From an uncultured Rhodospirillales bacterium (GTDB taxonomy: Bacteria; Pseudomonadota; Alphaproteobacteria; Azospirillales; Azospirillaceae), in NCBI GenBank assembly GCA_903856295.1, contig CAIOBP010000254.1, positions 1 to 64,000 of the forward strand: a stretch of DNA of 64,000 nt, in the 5' to 3' direction. The notes beneath the pieces were generated by a model. It did not search any database. It saw only the letters and a list, made by a program, of their open reading frames with translations, and was not told where the DNA came from. The stretch's first letter is position 1. Every line of letters starts with the position of its first letter. A program made the translations under genes and the position numbers. Below, piece by piece: positions 9,120 through 18,048 of the stretch.

Positions 9120-10040
9120 TCAGGCGAGACCCTCCAGAAAGCCCTGTGATGGGGCGAAGAACATGGCGCCCGTTACAGGGCGGGTAAAGTCCAGCAAGTG
9201 ATCGTAGGTGCCATCGGCATCACTCATCACCATGCGCTCAAGCATCCGGCGAAAGGGTGCGGGGCTCTTGCCATACGAAACAAAATACAGCCCATGCTCA
9301 TCGGTGGTCCCGTAAGGGAGGCTGTGCCTGAGAATCTCCAGCTCCTGCCCATCGTCCTCGATCACCACCCTGGCAATATGAGCGGTTGCCGGCTTTATTT
9401 CATCGTCCAGTTCGATATCGTCAGCCTTGGTTCGGCCAATGATCCGCTCTTGTTCGTCAAGGCCGAGCCCCTCCCAGTGTCGGAGGTTATGAACGTAGCG
9501 CTGAATGTTGACGTAGCTGCCGCCGGAAAAGGCCGGGTCCTCGGACGCAACCACAGCAACCTCGGCCCGTTCCGCGCCCTGCGGGTTTTCAGTACCGTCG
9601 ACAAACCCCGACAAATCGCGCCCCTTGAGATACTTGAACCCGTGGATTTCTTCGACCAGCCTGACCGCGTCACCAAGACGGCGCCGAATCTCACGCGCCA
9701 GAGCAAAATTGACGTCGTGGCGATCCGAGCGGATATGCAGGAACACGTCTGCGTCAGTGGCGGGAGCGTGCCGGTGGCCATCGACCAAAGCCTGAAATGG
9801 CACAAGCTCCGCCGGCCGATCGGGGCCACAGAGCGTATCCCAGATGACAGCGCCGATTCCGGCCGAACTGACCAGTAAGGGCGCCTGCAGATCGGCGGCG
9901 AACTGCGTCGTCAGCTTCGGCAATGCCGCGATGGACTTCCGCACACGCGCCGCATCTTCTGGACCATTGTTCACGGACAGCGTGATGAAAAGACCGAAAT
10001 CAGAGCCCTCGGCGCAGACGCCCGTTTGGGGAGTGCTCAT
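9120..10040 (-). CDS. DyP-type peroxidase
   Basis: GxxDG signature GFVDGTENPQG; ...SFRRMLERM-type C-terminus and GSYVNIQRYVHNL. Start MSTPQTG chosen; ORF extends to 10064. Confidence 0.88.
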   Translation of the reverse strand: MSTPQTGVCAEGSDFGLFITLSVNNGPEDAARVRKSIAALPKLTTQFAADLQAPLLVSSAGIGAVIWDTLCGPDRPAELVPFQALVDGHRHAPATDADVFLHIRSDRHDVNFALAREIRRRLGDAVRLVEEIHGFKYLKGRDLSGFVDGTENPQGAERAEVAVVASEDPAFSGGSYVNIQRYVHNLRHWEGLGLDEQERIIGRTKADDIELDDEIKPATAHIARVVIEDDGQELEILRHSLPYGTTDEHGLYFVSYGKSPAPFRRMLERMVMSDADGTYDHLLDFTRPVTGAMFFAPSQGFLEGLA

Positions 10041-10146
10041 GACATGCTCCAGCGTAAGTTTCAATGCCGCACCGCAGCTGTTTAACCAACGAGCGCGCCC
10101 CTGACAACTCCCCCGAGGGCCAACCGTGCGCCGGTTGCGGCCGCAT

Positions 10147-10482
10147 TCATGCCCCCTGACGAAGCTTGGCCCAACCGGCTTGAAGAGAGGCGAGATGGAG
10201 CAAGAGTCTATCGGCGCCGTGACGGGTCAGCGTCTCGCCGCCGCGCGCAATCACAAGGGCATTCACCAGCGCCGCGAACTTCAGGCGAACGCCGGCTTCA
10301 GTGGTTGGCACCGCGTTCGCAAAGACGTCATCGGCGTGAATGAGCGCGCTATTGCATGTGTCGGCATCGGCGCAGTCGCCGCGCTTCAATGCGTGCTCCA
10401 GAGCTTCGTCGGCCCGGTCGAAGGCAAGCCGTGCCGCAACCACAGGATCAGACACGGTGGAAACTTCTGTCGATTTTGTCAT
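10147..10482 (-). CDS. Hypothetical protein
   Basis: Start MTKSTEVSTVSDPVVAARLAFDRADEALEHALKRGDCADADTC...; coherent amphipathic helical composition. Confidence 0.5.
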   Translation of the reverse strand: MTKSTEVSTVSDPVVAARLAFDRADEALEHALKRGDCADADTCNSALIHADDVFANAVPTTEAGVRLKFAALVNALVIARGGETLTRHGADRLLLHLASLQAGWAKLRQGA

Positions 10483-10559
10483 GGAAACGCCGGTCCATGC
10501 GAAACCGGGCCGCCGCCGTTGCGGCCCCGGTGCGCGGCTGGTCAAACCCGCTGAGTTAT

Positions 10560-10645
10560 TGGTGGAAGGGGGAGGATTCGAACCTCCGTACTCCTAAGAG
10601 GGCAGATTTACAGTCTGCTGCCATTAACCACTCGGCCACCCTTCC
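10560..10645 (-). tRNA. tRNA-Tyr (GTA anticodon), class II with long variable arm
   Basis: Reverse complement GGAAGGGTGGCCGAGTGG...GACTGTAAATCTGC...GGAGGTTCGAATCCTCCCCCTTCCACCA; acceptor GGAAGGG/CCCTTCC, anticodon GTA, encoded CCA. Confidence 0.97.
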
Positions 10646-10789
10646 ACGAGGTCCGCCGTAGCATCCCGCGTTGGCGAGGGAATATGGCGGTTTTCTCATC
10701 GCTGTCAACAACAGATACCGGCGCAGCGTGACAAATCGCGCCCCGCCGCCGTTGGCGTTTACCGCCGCAGGCGATCCGGCCGGCCGGGC

Positions 10790-12067
10790 CTATTGCAGCA
10801 GCCCGACCACGGCGCCGCTCAGGCAGGTGGCGATGGTGCCGGCCAGAATGGACTTGCCCCCCAGTTGGACGATTTCGGCCCTGCGCTCCGGGACCATCGA
10901 GCCCAGCCCGCCGATCACGATGCCGAGGCTGCCGAAATTGGCGAAGCCGCACAGGGCGTAGGTCACGATCAGGCGCGAATGGGGCGACAGGGCCGCTTCG
11001 GGCAGGGCGGCCAGATCAAGATAGGCGACGAACTCGTTGAGCACCGTCTTGCTGCCCATCAGCTGGCCCGCGGTTGCCGCCTCGCTCCAGGGCACGCCGA
11101 TCGCCCACATCACCGGCGCGAACAGCGCTCCCAGCAGCCCCTGCAACGTCACCGGCGCCGCGCCCACTCCCGAAACCAGGGCGGCGAGCCCCATATTGAC
11201 CAGGGTGACCAGCGCCACCAGCACCAGCAGCATGGCAACGATGTTGACCAGCAAACCGACGCCGTCGTTGGTACCCTTGACGATGGCGTCCAGCGCGCTG
11301 GACGGGCGCGACTCGCCGTCCAGGACAAAGCGGTCGCCGCCCGCCGCGCCGCCGCCCGCCGCCGCACCGGACGAAAACGGCACCATCAATGCGGCGACGG
11401 CCAGCGCCGCCGGGGTGCTGATCAGCGAGGCGATCAGAATGTTGCCCAGGGCGTTGGGAATCACCGATCCAAGGATGGTGCTGTAGAGCGCCATCATGGT
11501 GCCGGCGACTCCGGCCATGCCACAGGTCATCATGGCGAACAGTTCGCCGCGACTCATGCGCTCGAGGTAGGGGCGTACCAGCAGCGGCGCCTCGATCATG
11601 CCGACAAAGACATGCGCGGCGGCGGCAAAGCCCAGGGCGCCGCCGATGCCCAGGGTGCCGCGCAGCAAAACCGCGAAGCCGGCGACGACTCGTTGCAAAA
11701 TCCCCCAATGGAACAGCAGCGAGGCGACGGCGGAGATGGTCAGAACCAGCGGCAGCGCCCGAAACGCCAGAATGAAGGCGCCACCGGGCCGGATTTCGGC
11801 GAACGGCAGCGGCGCACCGCCGAGATAACCAAAAACGAAGCCGGTACCGGCGTCGGTCGCCTTCTGAAAGGCCTCTACCCCGTCATTGAGCAGCAGAAAC
11901 AGGCCGGCAACCCCCGGAATCTTCAGCAGCAGCACGGCCAGCGCCAGTTGCAGGCCGACTCCGGCCCCCACCGTCCGCCAGCAGACGCCCCAGCGGCTCT
12001 CGCTCACCAGCCACGCCAGCACCAGCAGGCCCGCGAATCCGATCAGCCCCTGAAGCGCCAGCCCCAC
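10790..12067 (-). CDS. Concentrative nucleoside transporter (CNT/NupC family)
   Basis: GVEAFQKATDAGTGFVFGYLGG, AAHVFVGMIEAPLLVRPYLERMSRGELFAMMTCGMAGVAGTMMALY and FANFGSLGIVIGGLGSMVPERR are CNT-family motifs. Confidence 0.93.
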   Translation of the reverse strand: MGLALQGLIGFAGLLVLAWLVSESRWGVCWRTVGAGVGLQLALAVLLLKIPGVAGLFLLLNDGVEAFQKATDAGTGFVFGYLGGAPLPFAEIRPGGAFILAFRALPLVLTISAVASLLFHWGILQRVVAGFAVLLRGTLGIGGALGFAAAAHVFVGMIEAPLLVRPYLERMSRGELFAMMTCGMAGVAGTMMALYSTILGSVIPNALGNILIASLISTPAALAVAALMVPFSSGAAAGGGAAGGDRFVLDGESRPSSALDAIVKGTNDGVGLLVNIVAMLLVLVALVTLVNMGLAALVSGVGAAPVTLQGLLGALFAPVMWAIGVPWSEAATAGQLMGSKTVLNEFVAYLDLAALPEAALSPHSRLIVTYALCGFANFGSLGIVIGGLGSMVPERRAEIVQLGGKSILAGTIATCLSGAVVGLLQ

Positions 12068-12538
12068 CTAGCAAGCCAGCCTGTAGCTCTCGAACTCGAA
12101 GGGCGAACGCTCCTTGCACAGCCGCTCCCCGAGGAACGCGCCGAGCTGCATGTCGGTGACCATGATGTGGGCCACGAACCAGTTCAGAACGAATCGGGCC
12201 AGATCCTCCACCCGGGCATCGCCGATCGACAAGCCAAGATCAAGCTGACGCAGGCGCGCGATAAACTGGGCATGCTGAGTCATATGACTACTAAGCTCGG
12301 GGTAGTCATACGTCGCCATCAACTCTTCTTCATGCTCGAAATGGTAATCGGCATATGCGAACAGGTCCCGCAGCACCCGGTCCGCAATGGTATACTCGGT
12401 CGGAGTATCCCGCGCTTCGATGAGTTGATTGAGAACACCGATCAGGAGCTGATGCTCGTCATCGATCGATGCCACCCCGACACTCAAATTCGAGCGCCAT
12501 TCGAGCTTTCGCAGTTCCTTGTTCGCGCTGACAGCCAC
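12068..12538 (-). CDS. Bacteriohemerythrin
   Basis: Hemerythrin ligand pattern: DDEHQLLIGVLNQL, YHFEHEEELM, HMTQHAQF, HIMVTDMQLG. Confidence 0.92.
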   Translation of the reverse strand: MAVSANKELRKLEWRSNLSVGVASIDDEHQLLIGVLNQLIEARDTPTEYTIADRVLRDLFAYADYHFEHEEELMATYDYPELSSHMTQHAQFIARLRQLDLGLSIGDARVEDLARFVLNWFVAHIMVTDMQLGAFLGERLCKERSPFEFESYRLAC

Positions 12539-12745
12539 GTGGTTGCCCCTCCCTGTACGGCTTAGTCTCGAACGCCCGAAAGCGCCCTGCCAGCCTTGTT
12601 TTGTTGCTTGCGCGCGGACCTTTCGGGGCGGACACCCCCCAAAGCCAACACGATCGCGGAACTATAGTAGCTGATTTTGCGGCCGTGGCAACAAGTTCAC
12701 GAAACCCTGGGGGAATCGGGTGAAGGATTTTTCTGCGCCTGAAAG

Positions 12746-12880
12746 TCGTTATGGCCGGGCTTGACCCGGCCATCCACGCGGCGCCACCGTCCCAGCGCGC
12801 CCGAAATAGCTGCAAACGCACAGCGTTAGCGGCAGCGTCGCCGCGTGGAGACGCGGGTCAGGCCCGCGCATGACGGCGTT
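12746..12880. repeat. Intergenic palindromic repeat, copy 1 (about 135 bp, two hairpin arms in inverted orientation)
   Basis: cgttATGGCCGGGCTTGACCCGGCCATccacgcgg ... ccgcgtggagacGCGGGTCAGGCCCGCgcatgacggcgttta; second copy at 39195. Confidence 0.85.
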
Positions 12881-12897
12881 TATGTGGCAAAGGCCCT

Positions 12898-15225
12898 TCA
12901 GTCGGCCTTGCTGACAAACCCCTCCAGGACTTTCTTGATCCCGGCGAAATCGAAATCGATCTCCAGTTTGTCGCCATCCACCTCCGTGACCGTGCCGGCG
13001 CCGAATTTCTGGTGAAAGACCCGGCTCCCGACCGAATAGCGGCTCGGACGGGTGACGACTCCGATTCGCCGCGCCTGCCCATCCAGCACCGGCGGCCGCG
13101 ACTGCGGCGGGCGGGAAAACGACGAGGACGCGGCGCTTTCCCGGAAACCACCGTAGCCGCCGCCGAAGCCGCCGCTGGAAAAGCCGGCCGCGGCCGGCGC
13201 GGGGCTGTCGCTGACGACATTCCGCTCGGGCAGTTCCATCAGGAAGCGCGACGGCAGGGTGTCGACCCAGGTCGAGTAGATGCGCCGCCGATGGGCCGAA
13301 CAGACCACGGCCTTGCGACGGGCGCGGGTCAGGCCGACATAGGCCAGCCGGCGCTCCTCTTCCAGCCCGGCCTGTCCGTGCTCGTCGAGCGCGCGCTTGT
13401 TGGGAAACAGCCCCTCCTCCCAGCCGGGCAGGAACACGAGATCGAACTCCAGCCCCTTGGCGCCGTGGAGGGTCATGATGCTGACCTTGTCCTCGCCGCC
13501 GCCCTGATTGGCCTCCATCACCAGCGCCACATGCTCGAGGAACCCCTGCAAGGCCTCGAAATCCCCCATGGCGCCGACCAGTTCCTTGAGGTTGTCGAGC
13601 CGGCCCGGCGCCTCGGGAGTTTTGTCTTCCTTCCACATTCGGGTGTAGCCGGATTCGTCGAGCACCATGCGCGCGAGGTCGGTGTGGGGAATCCGCCGGG
13701 CCAGGTCGCGCCAGCGTTCGAAATCCTGCAACAGGGCGCGTAGGGCCTGACGCGGCTTGGGTTTCAGCTCGGCGGTCTCGGTCAGCGCCCAGGCGGCGGT
13801 GGTCATCGGCAGGTCGCGGGCGCGGCCGAGCTGATTGATCGATTGCAGCGCCGCCGGTCCGATGCCGCGCTTGGGCAGGTTGATGATGCGCTCGAAGGCC
13901 AGATCGTCGGCGGGTTGGACGATCACCCGGAAATAGGCCATGGCGTCGCGGATTTCCTGGCGCTCGTAGAAACGCGGCCCGCCGATCACCCGGTAGGGCA
14001 AGCCCAGGGTCATGAAGCGCTCTTCGAATTCGCGGGTCTGGGCGCCGGTTCGCACCAGCACCGCCATCTCTCCCAGCGGCGTGCCCTTGCGCTGGGCGCT
14101 CTCGATCTCCTCGCCGACCCAGCGCGCCTCCTCGATGCTGTCCCACAGCGCGCTCACCCGCACCTTCTCGCCATCGCCGGCCGCGGTCCACAGGGTCTTG
14201 CCCAGACGCGAGCGGTTGTTGGCGATCAGCCCGCCGGCCGCGGCCAGGATATGACCGGTCGAGCGGTAATTCTCCTCCAGCCGGATCACGCTCGCGCCGG
14301 GGAAGTCGGTCTCGAAGCGCAGGATGTTGCCGATCTCGGCGCCGCGCCAGCCATAGATCGACTGGTCCTCGTCGCCGACGCAGCAGATGTTGCGGTGGCC
14401 CTGGGCGAGCAGGCGCAGCCAGAGATATTGCGAGACGTTGGTGTCCTGATACTCGTCGACCAGAATATAGCGGAAGCGCCGGTGATACTCGGCCAGCACA
14501 TCGGGATGGTTCTGGAAGATGGTCAGGATGTGCAGCAGCAAATCGCCGAAATCGCAGGCGTTGAGCGTTTTCAGCCGCTGCTGGTATTCGGCGTAGAGCG
14601 TGAGCGCCCTGCCCCCGACCGCTGCCGCCGCCTCACCGCCGCCGCCCTTGGAGGTGGAGACGCGCTCCGGCGTCACCCCCCGGTCTTTCCAGCGTTCGAT
14701 GATCCCCAGCACCTGACGGGGCGGGAATTTCTTGATGTCGACATGCGCGGCTTCGAGCAGCTGCTTGATCAGCCGCAGCTGATCGTCCGTGTCGAGAATC
14801 GTGAAGTTGGAGCTGAGCCCGACCAGTTCGGCGTGCTTGCGCAGCATCCGCGCCGCCAGCGCGTGAAAGGTGCCGAGCCACCAGCCTTCGACGCCCTCGC
14901 CGAGCAGCGCCGCCACCCGTTCGCGCATCTCATGGGCGGCCTTGTTGGTGAAGGTCACCGCCAGCACCTGAAACGGCGAGGCCCGGCGGGTCATCAGCAA
15001 ATGGGCCAGCCGGGTGGTCAGCACCCGGGTCTTGCCGGTGCCCGCCCCGGCCAGCAGCAGCACCGGCCCGTCCAGCGCCTCGACCGCCTGCCGCTGCACC
15101 GGGTTGAGCCCCTCGAGGTGCCGGGACGAATAGGGATACGGATCGGCCGGCACGAACGCCGCCTCGGGCGCGCTCAGCGGATCGTCGGACCAGAGAGCAT
15201 CGGGGGAAAACGGATCGGACATCAT
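12898..15225 (-). CDS. uvrD: UvrD/PcrA-type ATP-dependent DNA helicase
   Basis: LNPVQRQAVEALDGPVLLLAGAGTGKTRVLTTRLAHLL, VDEYQDTNVSQYLWLRLLA, GDEDQSIYGWRGAEIGNIL, LMTLHGAKGLEFDLVFLPG-type motifs. Confidence 0.95.
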   Translation of the reverse strand: MMSDPFSPDALWSDDPLSAPEAAFVPADPYPYSSRHLEGLNPVQRQAVEALDGPVLLLAGAGTGKTRVLTTRLAHLLMTRRASPFQVLAVTFTNKAAHEMRERVAALLGEGVEGWWLGTFHALAARMLRKHAELVGLSSNFTILDTDDQLRLIKQLLEAAHVDIKKFPPRQVLGIIERWKDRGVTPERVSTSKGGGGEAAAAVGGRALTLYAEYQQRLKTLNACDFGDLLLHILTIFQNHPDVLAEYHRRFRYILVDEYQDTNVSQYLWLRLLAQGHRNICCVGDEDQSIYGWRGAEIGNILRFETDFPGASVIRLEENYRSTGHILAAAGGLIANNRSRLGKTLWTAAGDGEKVRVSALWDSIEEARWVGEEIESAQRKGTPLGEMAVLVRTGAQTREFEERFMTLGLPYRVIGGPRFYERQEIRDAMAYFRVIVQPADDLAFERIINLPKRGIGPAALQSINQLGRARDLPMTTAAWALTETAELKPKPRQALRALLQDFERWRDLARRIPHTDLARMVLDESGYTRMWKEDKTPEAPGRLDNLKELVGAMGDFEALQGFLEHVALVMEANQGGGEDKVSIMTLHGAKGLEFDLVFLPGWEEGLFPNKRALDEHGQAGLEEERRLAYVGLTRARRKAVVCSAHRRRIYSTWVDTLPSRFLMELPERNVVSDSPAPAAAGFSSGGFGGGYGGFRESAASSSFSRPPQSRPPVLDGQARRIGVVTRPSRYSVGSRVFHQKFGAGTVTEVDGDKLEIDFDFAGIKKVLEGFVSKAD

Positions 15226-15259
15226 GGGGCCGGATCATATAGCACGATGCCCGGCCGCG

Positions 15260-16033
15260 TCACCCCAGCACGTGATAGCCGCCATCGATGAAGGCGACCA
15301 GGCCGTTGAGGCTCTTGGCGGCGTCGGAGGCCAGGAAGGCGGCGTAGGAACCGACGTCGTCGATGGTGATCAGCCGGTCCGAGGGGGCCTTTTCGGCGGT
15401 CCGGTGCAGCAGTTCGTCGAAGCGGTCGATGCCCGAGGCGGCGCGGGTGGCCAGCGGTCCCGGCGACAGGGCGTGGACCCGGATGCCCTTGGGGCCGAGT
15501 TCGGCCGCCATGTAACGGGTGACGGCTTCCAGCGCCGCCTTCACCGGTCCCATCAGATTGTAATGCTCGACCACCTTTTCCGAGCCGTAGAACGATACGG
15601 TTTGCAGGCAGCCGCCCTGGGTCATCAGCGGTTCGGCCAGCTTGGCCACCCGGACGAAGGAATGGCAGGAGACGTCCATGGCCAGGGTAAAGCCATCACG
15701 CGAGCAATCGACGACCCGGGCGTGCAAATCCTCCTTGGGCGCGAAGGCGATCGAGTGCAGCACGAAATCGATCCGGCCCCAGCTGGCGCGGATCGCCTCG
15801 AACACCGCCTCGAGCTGGCCCGGTTCGCGAACGTCGCAGGGCAGCAGCAGCGAAGCCCCGAGAACCTCGGCCAACGGCGCCACATGGGGCTCGGCCTTCT
15901 CGTTGAGGTAGGTGACGGCCAGCTCCGCCCCCAGCGCCTTGAAGGCGGCGGCGCAGCCATAGGCGATGGAATGGCGGTTGGCGATGCCGATCACCAGCCC
16001 CTTTTTGCCCTCAAGCGAAATCAACGACGACAT
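15260..16033 (-). CDS. fabI: Enoyl-ACP reductase (FabI-type SDR)
   Basis: GLVIGIANRHSIAYGCAAAFKALGAELAVTY, SFYGSEKVVEHYNLMGPVKAALEAVTRYMAAELGPKGIRVHALSPGP. Confidence 0.87.
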   Translation of the reverse strand: MSSLISLEGKKGLVIGIANRHSIAYGCAAAFKALGAELAVTYLNEKAEPHVAPLAEVLGASLLLPCDVREPGQLEAVFEAIRASWGRIDFVLHSIAFAPKEDLHARVVDCSRDGFTLAMDVSCHSFVRVAKLAEPLMTQGGCLQTVSFYGSEKVVEHYNLMGPVKAALEAVTRYMAAELGPKGIRVHALSPGPLATRAASGIDRFDELLHRTAEKAPSDRLITIDDVGSYAAFLASDAAKSLNGLVAFIDGGYHVLG

Positions 16034-16107
16034 GGACGGCCTCTTTTCCGGCTGTTGCTGCGATGCAGCGTATAGCGGCGTTGAACCTGTTCCACCACTG
16101 CAAATTT

Positions 16108-16827
16108 CTAGAGGCTCCCCAGATAGGCCGCGACCACCGCCGGATCGTGAGCGATGTCGGTGGCCGGCCCCGAGAGCACGACCCGGCCGCTTTCCAGCAC
16201 ATAGGCGTGATCGGCGATTTCCAGCGCCGCTTCGGCGTTCTGTTCGACCAGCAGGATGGTGCGGCCCTCGCGCTTGAGGTCGGCGATGATCGCGAAAATC
16301 TCCTCGACCAGCATCGGCGCCAGCCCCATGCTCGGCTCATCGAGCAGCAGCAGGCGCGGTTCGGCCATCAGGGCGCGGCCCATGGCCACCATTTGCTGCT
16401 CGCCGCCCGACAACAGGCCGGCGGCCTGCCCCAGCCGGTCGCGCAGCCGGGGGAAGCGCTCCAGCACCGCCTCGCGGCGGCGGCTCAGTTCGGCGCCCTC
16501 GGGCAGCAGGAAGGCGCCCAGCCGCAAATTCTCGGCGACGCTCAAACTGGCGAACAATTGCCGGCCCTCGGGAACCTGGACGATGCCGGCGGCGGCGACC
16601 CGGTGGGGCGCTTTGTGCGAAATCTCCCGGCCCTCGAAGCGAATGGCGCCGGCGCGCGGCCGGAGCAATCCGGAAATGCCGCGCAGGATCGTGGTTTTGC
16701 CGGCACCGTTGGCGCCGATCAGGCAGACCACCGAGCCCCCGGCCACCACGAGATCGACGCCCTTGACCGCCAGGGTATGGCCATAAGCCAGTTCCAGCCC
16801 GGAGAGTTCGAGCAGCGGCGCACTCAT
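16108..16827 (-). CDS. livF: Branched-chain amino acid ABC transporter ATP-binding protein LivF
   Basis: MSAPLLELSGLELAYG..., Walker A GANGAGKTTIL, LSGGEQQMVAMGRALMAEPRLLLLDEPSMGLAPMLVEEIF. Confidence 0.93.
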   Translation of the reverse strand: MSAPLLELSGLELAYGHTLAVKGVDLVVAGGSVVCLIGANGAGKTTILRGISGLLRPRAGAIRFEGREISHKAPHRVAAAGIVQVPEGRQLFASLSVAENLRLGAFLLPEGAELSRRREAVLERFPRLRDRLGQAAGLLSGGEQQMVAMGRALMAEPRLLLLDEPSMGLAPMLVEEIFAIIADLKREGRTILLVEQNAEAALEIADHAYVLESGRVVLSGPATDIAHDPAVVAAYLGSL

Positions 16828-17738
16828 GGCTTGGCTCCGCGCGCCGCCAGCCGGGCCGCCGCCTTTTTGCCGAGATAGGCCTCGATCACCGCCGGGTCGG
16901 TCCGCACCTCGGCCGGCGCCCCCCCGGCGATGCGGCGGCCGAAATTGAGCACCGTCAACTGGTCGCACAACTCCATGACGAAGCCCATGTCGTGTTCGAC
17001 CAGCAGCAGCGTCACCCCGCGCTCGCGCACCCGGCGCAGCAAGCGGGCGAGATCGGCGGTCTCATGGGGATTCATGCCGGCGGCGGGCTCGTCGAGCAGC
17101 ATCAGCCGGGGGCGGGAGGCCAGACCGCGCGCGATTTCCAGCCGCCGCTGCTCGCCATAGGCGAGATCGCCGGCGCGCTCGCCGGCCCGCCCGGCCAGCC
17201 CGACGAACTCCAGCAACTCCAGCGCCTCGACGGCCACCGCCCGCTCCTCGGCCCGGTAGCGCGGCAGGTCGAACAGGCAGTGCCAGACCGGCGCGCTCAG
17301 CCGGGCGTGCGCCCCCGCCGCCACGGTTTCCAGCACGCTCATATCCTCGAACATCCGGATGTTTTGAAAGGTGCGGGCGATGCCCAGCCCGGCGCGGGCA
17401 TGAACCGGCAGGCGCACGATCTCCCGGCCGCCGAACACGATCGCGCCCTCGTCCGCCGGCACCAGTCCGGAAATCAGGTTGAACAGGGTGGTCTTGCCGG
17501 CGCCGTTGGGGCCGATCAGCCCGTGCACCGTCCCCTCCTCCACCGCGAAGCCGACCCCGGCCACCGCCACCAGCCCCCGGAAGTGCTTGCTCAGCCCCGA
17601 CACCCGCAGCAGCGCGCCCCTGCTTTCCGTCTGCTCGCTCATATCTCCCGGTCGCTCGCTCACGTTTCCCAGTCGCCCACTCAGCCCTTCCGGTCGCTCG
17701 CTCATATCTCCCGGTCGCTCGCTCATGGCGCCCTCCAC
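16824..17738 (-). CDS. livG: Branched-chain amino acid ABC transporter ATP-binding protein LivG with heptapeptide-repeat N-terminal extension
   Basis: GPNGAGKTTLFNLISGL, ARTFQNIRMFEDMSVLE, EQRRLEIARGLASRPRLMLLDEPAAGMNP. Core start may be MSEQ at 17642. Confidence 0.93.
   Translation of the reverse strand: MEGAMSERPGDMSERPEGLSGRLGNVSERPGDMSEQTESRGALLRVSGLSKHFRGLVAVAGVGFAVEEGTVHGLIGPNGAGKTTLFNLISGLVPADEGAIVFGGREIVRLPVHARAGLGIARTFQNIRMFEDMSVLETVAAGAHARLSAPVWHCLFDLPRYRAEERAVAVEALELLEFVGLAGRAGERAGDLAYGEQRRLEIARGLASRPRLMLLDEPAAGMNPHETADLARLLRRVRERGVTLLLVEHDMGFVMELCDQLTVLNFGRRIAGGAPAEVRTDPAVIEAYLGKKAAARLAARGAKP
17640..17726. repeat. About 4 x 21-bp imperfect tandem repeat at the livG 5' end
   Basis: Encodes MSERPGD-MSERPEG-LSGRLGN-VSERPGD-MSEQ; DNA unit ctcatatctcccggtcgctcg with variants. 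Confidence 0.85.
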
Positions 17739-17809
17739 GGGTGGACTTGGGGCGCGAACTGGATTAATCTTGTCGACGGAACCGCTTCGTTGTCCATCGG
17801 AACGCCATC

Positions 17810-18040
17810 ATGACCGCGATTGCCCTGATCAAGCTTCAGAAGGCCGGGTTCTCCCAGGATCAGGTCGAGGCGCTGGCCGAATATCTCGACACCCAGGCCG
17901 CGACCAAGGCCGACATCGCGATGCTGGAACTGAAGCTCGCCGAGGCCAAGACCGAGCTGATCAAATGGGTGGTCGGGGTCGCCTTCGGACAGGCGATGCT
18001 GCTGGCCATCGCCAAGATGTTCGGCGCCGGGCATTCTTGA
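17810..18040 (+). CDS. Small coiled-coil membrane protein, DUF1640-like
   Basis: MTAIALIKLQKAGFSQDQVEALAEYLDTQAATKADIAMLELKLAEAKTELIKWVVGVAFGQAMLLAIAKMFGAGHS; helix with ATKADI motif followed by a C-terminal TM. Confidence 0.7.
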   Translation: MTAIALIKLQKAGFSQDQVEALAEYLDTQAATKADIAMLELKLAEAKTELIKWVVGVAFGQAMLLAIAKMFGAGHS

Positions 18041-18048
18041 TCGCCCAC

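Noticed and set aside
9198-9878. 226-aa plus-strand ORF opposite the DyP peroxidase
   Set aside because: Antisense to a well-supported DyP gene; no recognisable motif.
10793-12565. 590-aa plus-strand ORF opposite the CNT transporter and hemerythrin
   Set aside because: Spans two well-supported minus-strand genes and is composed of Q/H/G/R-rich shadow sequence.
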